From the NCBI GenBank assembly GCA_014898415.1, contig RCTD01000030.1, forward strand, positions 620,001-684,000: a stretch of 64,000 bases of DNA. Reading direction: 5' to 3'. The notes beneath the pieces are model-generated. The model was given only the letters and a program-made list of their open reading frames with translations, was not told the DNA's origin and searched no databases. The DNA comes from Stromatinia cepivora. Lineage: Eukaryota > Ascomycota > Leotiomycetes > Helotiales > Sclerotiniaceae. A program made the position numbers and the translations under genes. How positions within the stretch are numbered: the first letter of the stretch is position 1; the number at the start of each line of letters is the position of its first letter. Below, piece by piece: positions 21,386 to 33,529 of the stretch.

Positions 21386-23320
21386 TCATCCACAGCAAGT
21401 AAACTGTTTATCAACAATCGGATCAGGCACCATCTCCGCATCAAACTCCACGTACTCAAAATCCGCCGGTACCGTCCCCGAATTCCCATTTCCAGTCGCA
21501 TACACACCGAGCATCATACCCGTAAACGGGGCTCCGATCAAAGGATCACTCGTTATTTCATCCACCGTTGTTTCTCCTAACCATTCTATCGCTTTCTCAT
21601 CCTGTTCTTCGCAGGTTCTGTAACCGAATATATAGCCATTATCTGTACACCAGATATAGAGTATTACATCATCTTCTGTTTGTAGTGGTCCGATAACAGT
21701 CCAACTGTCCTTACCGTTGATGAAGAGGTGGAATTGGATGGTTCTTTTGGTGGAGTCGGCCCAGTGGTTTCCGTGGATGGAGATGCTGGCGTGCGTTAGG
21801 TGATTCCAGTATACTACGGTGCCGGCTTCCATTTGGGGAGTTGTGGGGTTGAAGGTGAGTCGTGTGGACCAGACTCCAGTGCGAGATGTTTGTTTGCGGA
21901 GGAAAAGCGTGGGACATGCTGGACTGTTGAGTGTGTAGGGATTGCCGCGTAGACGGAGGCTGGAGGGATTAGTTATTATTTGGAAGTCTTGCTTTTGGGG
22001 TGTATCTATTGCAACGATGAAATGGTTAGCAAATGGATGGATAGTCATGCCTTGGGTTGATTTTTAATGTTGTGGGTGAGCTTACTCTTTCGATACCAGC
22101 CAAGTTGTAACTCTGGACTTGTAAAGTCGTCATGCCACTTAGTAGGCTGCTGTAATTGATATAATCCCGGACCTTCACCCTGAAGTGTTATCTTCTTGCC
22201 ATCGTTTATAATCGGCCAGTCGTTTTCCCAGGTCATAGGCACAAGAAAGGTTTCTCTTCCTAAATTCCACGTTAGTTATAATGCTTCTTGACAACTGCTA
22301 TCTTAAACTTACCAAAAATAGAAGATTTCCAGCCACCAGGCACTTCCTCATAATCGCCTGGCGTGGTTGCGAAAGTCTTGAATCTATCATCCAGTTTTAT
22401 AGGCCGACATGCAAGCATAACTGCCCACCAATTTCCTTTTTCATCCTCAACAATATCTATATGGCCAGTATTAACCACTTCATCACCTTCAACTCCAATT
22501 TTCCATAGTGGAGCATCGATAATCTCCCATGGTCCTAAGGGACCACTCGAAGATCTTGACACCCATTCACAATGACCGGACTCCGTTCCGCCTTCTGCGG
22601 TAAAGAGATAGTAGAATTTCCCTCGCTTGAAGATATGGGATCCTTCTGCAATTCCGGATGGTGAGGAGCGAATCACTTTGGGTACAGATGTAGAAGCACC
22701 TGTTGAAAGATCAATTGTAGTGATGTGAATAGCGAAGTCCTTGAGAGACTCTCTAAGGGTACGCTCATGTTTGCGACGGGTGGTTGATAGATAAACTTTT
22801 CCATCATCATCAAAAAATAGCTGGTCTTGTTGTTAGTCTCCAAATTATCTCATAGTTTTGTATTTAGACGTAGTATAGAATCACCAAACCAAGAATCACT
22901 TACATCCTGATCAAACCCCACTTCATCAAACCAGACCGGCTCACTCCACTCACCCCCGAAAACATCCTCAGCCTTACACTTAACATAGAATCCTCGAGGC
23001 CAAATCCTCTGATCTTCCTGTGGTCTATACCTATCAAAACACGCGGCGGTAATATAAAACCATCCATCATGTTCCCTAATAGTTGGAGCCCATACCCCGC
23101 CTCCAGGTTCGGGCGTCCGAATATCGAGCTGGGATCGACGGGTTAGCGCATGCGAGATGAGTTTCCATGATATCAGATCCGTGCTATGATATATGGGGAT
23201 TCCGGGGAAATATTCAAAGGAGGATGTGATGAGGAAGTAGTTTTTGCCGGAGCGAATGATGGAGGGGTCGGGATGGTTGCCGGGGAGAATGGGGTTCGTG
23301 TAGGTATTTGGTTTGGTCAT
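21386..23320 (-). CDS. GH43 glycosidase (beta-xylosidase/alpha-arabinofuranosidase type), intracellular
   Basis: Four exons: 22904-23320, 22313-22820, 22086-22259, 21386-22005. All junctions keep frame; 572 residues. No signal peptide: the protein opens with TNPILPGNHPDPSI, the start of a GH43 five-bladed propeller, so it should act in the cytosol. The general base is D18 (HPDPS). WAPTIREHDGWFYIT is the second blade. The pKa-modulating Asp lies in VGFDQD at the first exon junction (about D137), followed by LFFDDDGKVYL. The general acid is about E198 (IAEGSHIFKRG). A C-terminal beta-sandwich (about 370-572) carries the KWHDDFTSPELQLGWYR segment typical of GH43 proteins with a C-terminal accessory domain. 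Such enzymes release xylose or arabinose from short oligosaccharides. The exact specificity is not readable. It shares a divergent promoter with the GH28 gene. Confidence 0.9.
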
Positions 23321-24238
23321 GATGAGCTTGGAATTTGTGAATATCCAAGTTCATTGATGAGGCTCAAATATTTGAGGCGCGAGGATGACTTTGTGTCGGT
23401 ATCACTTTGGTGGTACCAATTTGCATAGTACTATTATGGTATTGTGTTTTTATTCATTCTTGATTGCAACACTATGAAAAGAGGGTACTATTTTGTATTG
23501 AAGGGGAAGGGGCTAGAAGTTCGCTGGCTCCCTGTGTGAGGTTGGTCACATGACGTACCGACACTTTGTTTTTTCAAGCCGTGTATTTTGTAAATAACTT
23601 CAGATGCCAATCTACTTTTGCATGCGGCTGGAGGGGATTGTATTGGACGGAGCACAATATTATTGGTGGATACTAATTCTCCCCCACATTAGCTAGCGGA
23701 GGAGGGGCTTGCAGCTCAAGCGTGCATTAATTTCCGTCATTTTCCAAGGAAAGCTTCATCCATCTTAGAACTGTTTGTTAGGTAACTAACTATTCACCAA
23801 AATATCATCAATATGTTGATATTACTCGTTTTATACCTACATACATCAACTACTTGATTAAGTTACAATGTGACCCCTCAACATCCAAGTGAAATGTGAG
23901 AATATGTCGCATTATTAACAAACGCGTTTTAAGAGCAATGGTGTTTCAATTTTAGCCTGTATGCTTTGCCAATCTTCAGTCTAGGCTGATATTATCAACT
24001 TCTCTTCTTGGTTGGGTCTTGGATTTACACAACGGTAGATATGCCGTGGTTATACTACGGTCATGCCTCGTCTCTCGGTGGAGTCAAAATCCGAAATGCA
24101 TGGTGCTATTTCCCGTATCATGTCTAGGAGACTTATGTACTTTAGAATTCTGAAAGATTTCTAGTAGTCCTTGTTCTCCCATTCTCGGTATACTTCATTC
24201 ATATCTCTCATATCTGCGAAAAGTGAACGGGCGCAAAA
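23321..24238. promoter_or_regulatory. Shared divergent promoter region of GH43 and GH28 genes
   Basis: The 918 bp between the two start codons must hold both promoters. I see CT-rich leader sequence before the GH28 start (24160-24235), AT-rich DNA in the middle and no convincing gene. No canonical TATA box is visible at the usual distance for either gene. Confidence 0.55.
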
Positions 24239-25911
24239 ATGCATCTCAATTCCTGTTCCTACAGTCTTGTCTCTATCTTTCTACTGTCCTCCTTTGCCAG
24301 TCTTTCTTCCAGCGCTGAAATTACATCCTCAATTCTTTCACGTCCAAAAATCATAATCTCTCCACTTCAACCTTCTAAACCTCACTTAACAACCACTGCC
24401 CTCTCCACTCCCCGAAATCGCACTTGCCATGTTTCCTCGCTAGGTTCTGGACGCGACGATTCTCCCGCCTTACTTGCCGCCATAAAATCCTGCAATAACG
24501 GCGGAGTCGTCCAATTAAATGAAACCCTTTACACAATTTCCACCGCTCTAAACATCCAATCTCTCCAATCCATCGACTTTAACATCTCAGGCACCATTCA
24601 ATTCTCCTCCAACATAACCTACTGGACAGCCAACAGTTTCAAATATGTTTTCCAAAATAGCAGTGCATTTTGGCAATGGGGAGGAAATGATATAAACTGG
24701 TATGGAGGAGGAACTATTGACGGTAATGGTCAACCTTGGTGGGATGCATTTGCAAAAGATAGTTCTCTTGGACGACCAATCTTGTTTGTTATGAATGGGG
24801 TCAATGGGGCAAGTATGAGCGACTTGAACATGAAGAGTCCGCCAAATTGGTTTAATTTTATTACGGGAAGTCAGGATGTTTTGGTTAGTGGGATGAATTT
24901 GACGGCGGTGACAAGTAATTCACATCCGGTGAAGAATTCTGGCGAGTATTCTTCTTGTCCTTCTTCAAGCTAGAGATTGAGTGCTAACCATCATTTTTCT
25001 GATAGACGGCTGGGATACCTACCTCTCTTCCCATATCACAATCCAAAACTCGACTATTCTCAACACGGATGATTGCGTATCATTCAAACCCAATAGCAGT
25101 TCCATTCTCATCCAAAACCTAGCCTGTACTGGTTCGCATGGTATCTCCGTGGGAAGTTTAGGACAATACGTTGGAGTTACTGATATCGTCGAAGATATCT
25201 ACATTTACAACAACACGCTAAGTAACGCTAGCGATGCAGCAAGAATCAAGGTCTGGGCAGGTGCAGTGCCGAATAAGGATGGAAGTTTACCTTATGGGGC
25301 GGGTGGAGGTGGTGGGGTGGTGAAGAATGTTACGTATGATGGAATGACGGTTGTCAGTGATGATTGTAAGTCTTCTTTTATTGTTTTAACGGAGGTGGAA
25401 CGCCTTTACTGATTGCCAATGCTATAGACTCGATTGAACTCACTTCCTGCTATATGCAAACTACCGCAAATTGCAACGCTTACCCTGTAAGTACTTCACT
25501 CCCACCATGTTCCATTCTCTCACATGAGAACTACAAGAACCTTTAACTAATCATCATATCAGACAAAAATGGTCATCCAAGATGTAGTCTTCAAGAACTT
25601 CGTCGGCGTCGCTAGTAAAAAACATGATCCTAAAGTTGGGACTTTGGTGTGTAGTAGTGCCAGTGTAAGTATCTTTCTACTCTCCAAAGTCAAACATCAT
25701 GATAGTTAAAACTCTGCATCTGCTCTCTATCTTCTCTTACTCTCTTCAACTCTTCCCTTAGATTACTGTACGAAGAACTAACAAATAATTCATATAGTCC
25801 TGTATAAACATCTCAGCCCAAAACATCAACATCACAACACCGAGCAAGAAGAAAGCGACGTGGACTTGTACGAATGTGGATAAGAGCTTGTTGGGCATTA
25901 ATTGTGTTTAG
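24239..25911 (+). CDS. Secreted GH28 exo-polygalacturonase
   Basis: Five exons: 24239-24941, 25006-25365, 25428-25486, 25563-25664, 25798-25911; 445 residues. The first intron (24942-25005) uses a GC donor (G|GCGAGT) with a normal branch (gctaac) and AG acceptor. Only this restores the invariant DGWDTY motif, while the nearby GT shifts frame. Residues 1-26 form a signal peptide ([20 protein letters not shown]). GH28 signatures: DGWDTY (about 235-240), [10 protein letters not shown] with catalytic Asp 256/257, [13 protein letters not shown] with the active His near 279, and ARIKVWAG (RIK near 314). [24 protein letters not shown] beta-helix coils precede them. The DGWDTY/NTDDC/RIKVW combination resembles exo- rather than endo-polygalacturonases. 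These cut galacturonic acid from pectin chain ends outside the cell. Confidence 0.93.
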
Positions 25912-26532
25912 GGATATAGAGGATATGAAGTGTAATTGTTGAAATGGAAGGAGTTGATTTGGATGGATGGTGTGGTTGCGTTTTGGAAGTGTTTGTTGAT
26001 AGCGTGAAATGATTATATGTTTTTTGGTGTGGATTTTGAGACGAGATGATAGTGGGATGATAGTGACAGGAATACGATGGATTGATAATAGGCAAAACTC
26101 AAAAACGCAATCTTGCCCAGTGAATGGCAAATAAAAGTATGTATTGAAAGGAGTAGATAATAGAAAACAATATCAAGGAACAGATTTCATAAAAGCTCAT
26201 ACGGGAGTTTGAAAACTCACTCAGAGCTCACCGGGAGCCCGCTTAGTGGTTGGCTCTGAGGGAATCGACGGCGTGTTTTACATGTGCCCAGAAATTATGA
26301 CTGTTCTTAAATTTAGGTTTCGAGTTAGAGTAATTGAGTTAAAAGTCGATTTGATGAAACTTTTCTGAAGGGATAATAAGATGCTCACCGGGAGTAATGT
26401 TTCTGACTGGAAGAGAAAGCGGTGAGAGAAAGTGACGGCAAAAAAGTGGACTTGGATTTTACCCCTCCAAAAACATTTTGAAGAATTTCGTCACAAGCAT
26501 CATCACTAAAATCACTCGAAAGAACATACAAT
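25912..26532. other. Intergenic region upstream of HGH1
   Basis: 620 bp with no gene. It holds an 8-bp inverted repeat (ctcagagc 26220-26227 / gctctgag 26253-26260) and an exact 12-mer gctcaccgggag present twice (26226 and 26383), possibly promoter elements of HGH1. Confidence 0.45.
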
Positions 26533-27936
26533 ATGCCAACTGAATTGGAAGAGGTAAGATTTACTTACTTTTATATTCATATTATGCTAAATATTATCAT
26601 AGCTTGTCGATTTCATATCCCACGGAAACACTCAAGTGCGGACGATCGGTATGTTCAGTATGTTCGAACTATCGCAAAACTTTTGACTGATTGTGCTACG
26701 ACAGCTGTTGAGAATTTGATACCATATTCGTTGTCGCAGCCTTCAATATTCAAGACAAATGAGCTCCTGCCAGTAAAGGACCTGAAATTACTAGTCCGCG
26801 ACTACAAAGTACGACTGTAACCTCGCAAAACCATCTTCATTAGTGGAGGCGCGACTGACGCCTGTACAGCAAATAGCCAAAGATGCGATCACAATTCTCA
26901 TAAATCTATCGACAGACAAGGAGGTGTTGGAATACCTTGCGAGCGATAAGGAGTTCATCAATACATTGCTGGGCAAATTAACAGTATGTCAGCCTCCTTT
27001 CTTGGTCTTCAACTCGACAACATCTGACAGCGCCCTGCCCTTTAGAACCCCAAAGAACCAAATGCAAACCTCATTGCTATGTTACTCGCGAATCTTGCAA
27101 AATGGGACGACTTTAAGCAGATTATAACCCTCGAACGTCCTGCGCCAAAAGAACTAACCTCGAACAATCGCGCTATTGATCAACTAATGGACCTTTTCGT
27201 GAAGGGTGCAGATGGGACATACAATAAAGAAGCAGATTATGACTACCTCGCATATGTATTCGCAGATCTAGCCAAGCACGAAGAGGGACGGAAATACTTC
27301 CTAACAAAACAGGAATATGATGGAGTTGTACCTCTCACGAAAATGACTGTTTTCACCGAACATAAATCAGATATTCGTCGAAAAGGTGTTGCCTCAACGA
27401 TAAAAAATGTTGCGTTCGAAATCGATTCACATCCTTCGTTTCTGTCGGAGGATGAGATTAATATATTACCATATTTACTGCTACCTATCATGGGAAATGA
27501 GGAATTCGACGAGGAGGATACTATGGCAATGTTACCAGATCTACAACTATTACCACCAGATAAAGAGAGAGATAGCAATCCGACTATCATGCAGACGCAT
27601 GTGGAAACATTGATGTTACTCACAACGACAAGAGAGGGGAGAGATATCATGAGGGAGATCAAGGTTTACCCAATAATAAGGGAATTACATCTAAAGATTG
27701 ATCATGATGAAATGAGAGAGGCTTGTGAGAGACTGGTACAGGTTTTGATGCGAGATGAAGAGGGAGAAGAGAAAGTGGATTCAGGCATGAAAACCTTGGC
27801 CAGAAGATCCGACAAACCTTCTTCATCTCCGAAGCCATTCTCATCACAGTCAAATGGTGTTGCAGGAAGTTGGGCATCACAAGATGCAGAAGACCCTGCA
27901 TCAGATTCGGATGATGATAAGATAGTAGAAGTATAA
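26533..27936 (+). CDS. HGH1: HGH1 homolog, eEF2-folding chaperone (DUF383/DUF384)
   Basis: Five exons: 26533-26553, 26603-26648, 26705-26808, 26849-26983, 27046-27936; 398 residues. The first exon codes only MPTELEE. ELVDFISHGNTQVRTIAVENL matches the HGH1 N-terminus. The central DUF383-type region contains LLVRDYK..AKDAITILINLS and NPKEPNANLIAMLLANLAKW. AYVFADLAKHEEGRKYF and VASTIKNVAFE follow, and the DUF384-type end contains LPYLLLPIMG and TMLLTTTREGRDIMR. The tail after residue 350 is Ser/Asp-rich. HGH1 orthologs are armadillo-like cytosolic proteins that help fold elongation factor eEF2 with the TRiC chaperonin. The fourth junction (intron 26809-26848, only 40 nt, acceptor GAG) is the least certain; alternatives break the frame. 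It converges on the ceramidase gene with a 132-bp gap. Confidence 0.92.
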
Positions 27937-28068
27937 ATTATCAAAAAATATTGAATATAAGAAGTCCATTTCCTCATTTCTCCTACTCCCAATATCAATC
28001 ATTTCGCATTCCATTCGTGTACTCTCAAACCCTCATCCCGCAATATCTCCAGTTCCATCATTTATCCC

Positions 28069-30751
28069 TCAACTCAAAGTAAAACTATTACTAACCGCCG
28101 TAAACGAACTAATCGTTCCCAAAACATTCTTCGAATCCCCATTATACCTAACCCTATAAGTCCCCGGCGTCGTCCCATCCGCAGTCCCCGTCTCCCAACT
28201 CACAACCACATTACTCGTACCCGTCAACCCATTAACTCTGGTCCACGTATACACCAAATACCAATCCCAATCATCTCTCACCGTCGTCCACTTCCCATCC
28301 GCACCCAATTGTTCCACCGCCGTAAATGTCCCCTCGAGTCTTAAATTATTCCGCGGATTCGCCCCCACAAATGTCGTGTTTACTACCGCGCCTATCTTAT
28401 ACGATGATGCCGGTTGCACGGATACGCTTCCGAATGAACCACTATCGTATACTACCCCCGTTATGAAACTTAAACTCGCATTCACGTTATTGGGGGGACT
28501 GGGTCCCGCGGCTGGTTGGCTTGTATTAGTAGATGAGAGATAGCCGATGGCGGATGTGGTTAGATGGATGTAAGCGTCTAGTTCGTGTTGGCCGAAGAGG
28601 GTAGAGGCGCCTTCGTAGCGTTGGATGGAATATTCTTCCGGAGTGGCTAGATAGTGTGCGTAAGTGTTGGCGGGACCGCCGAGGACTACCTTTGGGGTGG
28701 AGCTGGTGATTTTGGAGGTGCTGGCTGCGGATGAGATGGCGGATTTCCAGCGTCGGCCGGACATGGTGGTTGCTTCGGAGGGGGAGATGATGATTATTAG
28801 TTGGCCGACTCGGAGGAGTTGCATGTCGACTGGTGGGTGGTTAGTAGGGTGAAGTTGGGGATGTGAAGGGTTTGATTGAAGGGGTAATGGATTGAGAAGG
28901 GAGTGGCAGATAGAGGTGGATTGAGAGGGGATAGGGGTGTAGATGATAGATGTTGATTGAGAAGGGATGAGAAATAACGTACCGATATTAGGAGACCAAG
29001 CATAAGGATCAGACATCTCACCAACATCAAGAAGAACGGGCTTGGGATATTGACAGGCGACCTAATAGACATTAATATCAGTGTTCTACAACAATCCGAA
29101 CCATGTAATCAAATAAAAACAACATACCTGCCGAGGAGACGGCACTCTAAGCAGGCCAGATACCAGACTCCAAAGAGGATCATTGGGTACACCTGGATCA
29201 TTCTGTGTGAAATCGAATGCTCCTGGTCCATCAGTAGTACCAGCCGCAAATGAATATCCTAAAGCTGCAGGACAAGTTTGGGCAATCGATCCATTTGCGA
29301 GTGGGAAATCATAATATTGCATATCCTGGAAGAAATGGAAGGATTTAACACTTCCATCTACGACAGGTGTACCAACAGAATCCAACGTGTTCTATGCAAA
29401 TCAGAATTTGCTTCCGAGCGAAGGAAGAGATAACTTACGTAGAGAGCTTGAGCTGCATCATATTGTCTCTGGCCAATGATATAACAACTTGAGGCTCCCA
29501 AATCTAATGCCTGGAAAGCTGGACCTCGACCATGACACGTTTCAGAAATACCTGCACATGTACTATTTTCCAACGTGCATTGTTGACCAGAGCCATCGTC
29601 ACACCAGGCGCCGAGAACGTTTGGTGAGCTATCTCCAACACTTGATTGGGAGAAACCGGCGACGAAACCTGGAGCAGCTTTGGGGTCGTTCAAGGCGGCT
29701 TTCTCGAATAGATAAGCTGCGACTCCCTTGTTGTCACCTGATTTTATAGTTAGAACGTGTTTCTTTCAAAAGAATACCTGGAGAACTAACCGGTGACATG
29801 TGTATTATTCTCCAACATGGAAGTACCATGAACACTGAACCATGTCAAGACGCCGATATTCAATCCATCTGAAGCTCGTTGGAATCGAAGCATAGTCATT
29901 GTCTTATCAACATCATCTGTATACAATGCCCTTTCCGCTGCTGGGTTGGCAAGATATGCATAGAGACTGCGATTAATATTTGCATTTGTGATATTTGTAT
30001 CGCTGGTACTTAAATATCCGGTCGTGAGCGATTCGTGTGCTCTTTTAATAGAGAGAACGGCGCCATCTACAATTGCTTGGTAGCTTTGTTTATCGAAACC
30101 TAGTGAAGTGATTTGTGGTAGAAGATAGTTGAAGTATGCTCCAGGACCAGAATGCTGATGTGTTCCTGTGACGGCGATATTATGTTGTCCATAGATTGAA
30201 TATGCTGAACCCAGAGCTGCTACACCTTCGAGTATTCCATATCTAATTGCAGTATCCCCAGATGCTGTGTCGAGAACTAGATAGATAAATCGATTGGAAG
30301 GATTTTTGACATCTCCGACGATAAAAGCTCTGGAGAAAATTCGTTGACGAAGTCCTGTTCCGACTTGTGGAAGACTAGCATAGCCCATAAAGTTTATTTC
30401 AACAACAGGACTATTAACATCAGCAAAGTAGGAGTATGTGGGGAGTTAACTGGGGCCCTACCCCGTGATATCGGCCTTGCCGACTCCTATGAGGTATTGA
30501 TCACCTGTTGCTCGTGTTTCATGTTCATGTTCAGATGCCCATTCGGAATTGATATTGGGAGGCTCGTTGCTTGGCTGAACACTCTCAATCTTTGCAAGTC
30601 CCACAACCAATGCGGCAAATGCAGTAAACAAAACAAGTCCAGCAAATGCATAAAATATTGCACTTGCTAGAGACTTTCGGCGAGGAACTTCTGGCCGCTC
30701 ATCCTCTAGTTTTTCGTCCGCCAGGACTTGTGAGTACTCAAACCTCGACAT
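28069..30751 (-). CDS. Neutral/alkaline ceramidase, membrane-anchored form
   Basis: Six exons: 30462-30751, 29791-30410, 29439-29737, 29128-29391, 28983-29061, 28069-28829; 770 residues. Introns are 47-66 nt except the fifth (28830-28982, 153 nt, CT-rich). The N-terminus is not a cleavable signal: about 28 charged residues precede one hydrophobic helix (IFYAFAGLVLFTAFAALVVG), giving a type II membrane anchor. The catalytic domain starts at YLIGVGKADITGPVVEINFM. GTHQHSGPGAYFNYLLPQI (near residue 177) supplies zinc ligands. WFSVHGTSMLENNTHVTGDN is the second conserved block. The SPEATTM segment and the C-terminal immunoglobulin-like domain (about 600-770) follow. Neutral ceramidases hydrolyse ceramide to sphingosine and fatty acid. 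Topology predicts a lumenal or extracellular active site. An in-frame ATG further upstream (30796) is possible but gives leader-like residues. Confidence 0.92.
28830..28982 (-). other. Long CT-rich intron of the ceramidase gene
   Basis: Intron with GTACGT donor and CCACCAG acceptor, about three times the usual length in this window. It contains the phrase cccttctcaatc (or close variants) three times, evidence of internal duplication. Confidence 0.75.
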
Positions 30752-33529
30752 GATCAATAACCAAGGAACGAAAGTACAATAAGAAAAGAAAGACAAGTAG
30801 AAAGACGGTAGCAGGCAGATAATAAGCTACCCAGAAATAATATTCAATTGGTGTGGCTCGCGTGGTTGAATCGTGGTTACACTTGCCATCTTTCCCTAAG
30901 GTTCTAGGATAAACATCCTAGATGTTTAAAATTCATGATTTTTTATGTAGAATTTGAATGGTAAAACGAAACTCCAAGGTATATGAGCAACTATGCAAGA
31001 AAGACTCACCCTTATTGGATGGCAAATCATCTAGTATGGAATATCGTACAAGTGAGTGATGAAATATTATGGAGATAGCTTCGCTTTCGATCCTTGGCTC
31101 AAGCATTATCTAGCTCGAAATTATTTATTTCAATAATAATTAATGATTCATTATTTTATTTCGATTTCTTTAAATATTTATATTATTATTGTAGTATACA
31201 AAAGCAATTATATCAAATATTGAAATCTTTCAATTTTAAAATATATATTGTCATTTTTTAGAATTTTTTTATTCTTTTAGAATTCGAAAGGATTTCAATT
31301 CGTATCTGAATTCTACCTCTAAAGAATTTCATTTTTTTTCTCCAAGTACGTTGTATTCTATAATAGGTATAGTAGATGGCGAGAATGATGAATGAAGAAG
31401 AAATTAAGAAAAGGAGACTAATTGAGCTAGAAAAAGCCTAGGAAAGCTAGAAAATAAATATAGGAAAATGATCTTTTGGATTATGTATGGTTAAATCATA
31501 TATCTAGGATGTTTATCTCAGAATCTTAGGGTTTGATCTTGTATGAAATATCTGATTGAAGAAGATAACGGACATTTGGACCGATGGGGTGGTTGACCGT
31601 GGCAGTGTTTCAAGCATGGTGGTGTCGCTTGCGCTTCAGCGTAACGAGAGTATCGGTGATCAAATACTCCTTTGGTATCATCAGCCGATCAGCCCCCCTG
31701 ACAATCTTCTACGCAACCCATAATCTTGTTTGAATCTGGGGAAAGATTGTGACCAAGTACTTAAGTCGCTTCTATGTATATAGATGCATGTCCAATAGAT
31801 AATGCGGGGGATCAATACATCCTCTAGCTCGGGTCTTCTTGGAAGGGGAGCTAAAGGGACCTGTTTTGGAATTACATACTGTTAGATATGGCAGGTCGTT
31901 GATTCAAACCCCTAACCGGCTGCAATCATATTCACCTCTCGGCATTTTCGTATTGCGATTTGCATATGATGCCGATATCTCTTGTCAAGGTACCCCTCAT
32001 TTCAAACGAGAATGGGGGAGTTGTCAGGCTGAAATGGTCGCGTATAACGAATTACTGCGACCCAGCTACACAACTATATATTTGTAGCGTAATAGAATTG
32101 AATTGATAGGGTGTTGAATTAGACGTACTGTAACCCTACCGGTATGTACAACCTACAACCTTTAAAGACAACAGCGAAATCATGAAAATGTGATGTTCAC
32201 ATGAGAATAAACTTGATGCGAGAGTAGAAATGATATAAAGCCTCGGTAAGATTTTAGATCTCGTGACCTTCGCTCCATGCGCGACCTGGCGACGACCCGT
32301 TCGAGCCGTTCTCTACTAATCAGAAACTCCAGGCCGACCCTTTCTCTCAAACATCTTGATTGCACATACTTAGTCTGGGGAAATCTACAATTGTGAGATG
32401 TTCTTCTCACACGGAGAACTTTAGTGCAGAATACCTTTAGCTAGTCCAAATCACACAAGAGCGGTCAAGCCCTTCCACACTATACTAGCTCGAGATGATC
32501 ACAAAGAATTGCTTTTCCATCAAGTGGTGGGCATCGGAAATAATACGATCAAGGCTTTGAAGTGCATCAAGAAAAGCCCGAAGAAAGGCGAAAGTGGAAA
32601 CAATAGCCTCTTCGTGTATTTGCTCGCACAAAAATATCCCGTTTGTTGTTCAATCTTGGAGCCTCAAACAAACCCAAAGATCCCATTGGCTCTACTCCAT
32701 CTGAATATGCAAAAGGATGTAAGGTGATATTATCTTTCTGAAGTAATGATAAAGGCCGAAGGAAAGGATATGGAAAAGCCAGAGCTACCGAAACCAATGT
32801 ACACACCTCCAGAAAACTTCTCGCCGAAATGTTGACATTACTAGACATGCCGATTATGCCACTGCATTGCAGTGTTCCGCAATTCCATGATACGCATTAG
32901 GGAGAATTAGTCGGTCCATGGAGATCAACGCTTACCATTTCTGACATTGAAAGCCGACCTCAATTATCATACTGGTTTTGTTAAAGCAATTTTGATGGGC
33001 AAATCCGCCAGCCATAGACCGTCATTAATTATATCTGATAATCCGGGATTTTCGGCATACATGATCGCAATGGCCTTTTTTTGATTTTGAGTTTTCCGTT
33101 GTGCTTTGTTCTGAGCAAAATTTAGTTCTACGAGATCAAGGAAGTTAGAAATTATTTTCGTTTGGTCCAAATTGCAACATGCTATGTCATTGACATGATT
33201 GATTTCAGCAAATTATTGGCTAATATACGTTGCCTAGACTTATTGGTATTTGGCGTTTGAGAAAAGAAGTATGAATTGCTTCTAGAACAATGTCTTTTTC
33301 AAAGGTTGTCTGTTTCATTGATGTCTGTATTGTTCTTCACTCTTCGCTTAACGAACAATACTAAGGGGGAGCACCACAATCAAGCCTTGACTGAAGGTGT
33401 TGTACCTCTGATTACTATCTAAGAGTGTAGAATTCTGCAGTTGAATTTTTGTTTAATAACTTGTCTTCTTGCTGTACAAATTTTCTCAATGTTTCCTACA
33501 TCATTCAATGCACGCAAAATTTCGTTTCA
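30752..33529. other. AT-rich gene-poor region between ceramidase and ABC exporter
   Basis: About 2.8 kb without a supported gene. It contains the inverted-repeat element at 30894-31531, with its most AT-rich part at 31090-31340. Beyond that are small frames (32509-32727 plus, 32567-32848 minus) with no domain. The last 100 bp before 33530 look like exporter promoter and leader. Confidence 0.55.
30894..31531. mobile_element. MITE-like non-coding element with hairpin terminal inverted repeats
   Basis: The left end (30894-30923, ccctaaggttctaggataaa and onward) is the reverse complement of the right end (31502-31531) with about three mismatches in 30 bp, all purine transitions. The outermost bases are ccctaag. 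Each arm also folds on itself: tctaggat-aaac-atcctaga on the left, nearly the same on the right. The 638-bp interior is very AT-rich and has no coding frame. Flanks both carry ttt next to the ends, a possible but weak 3-bp target duplication. This is the shape of a miniature inverted-repeat transposable element. Family and autonomous partner are unknown. Confidence 0.6.

Noticed and set aside
33449..33529. Earlier in-frame start for the ABC exporter
   Set aside because: The added 27 residues read as AT-rich leader; the start at 33530 gives the charged cytosolic N-terminus expected before TMD1.
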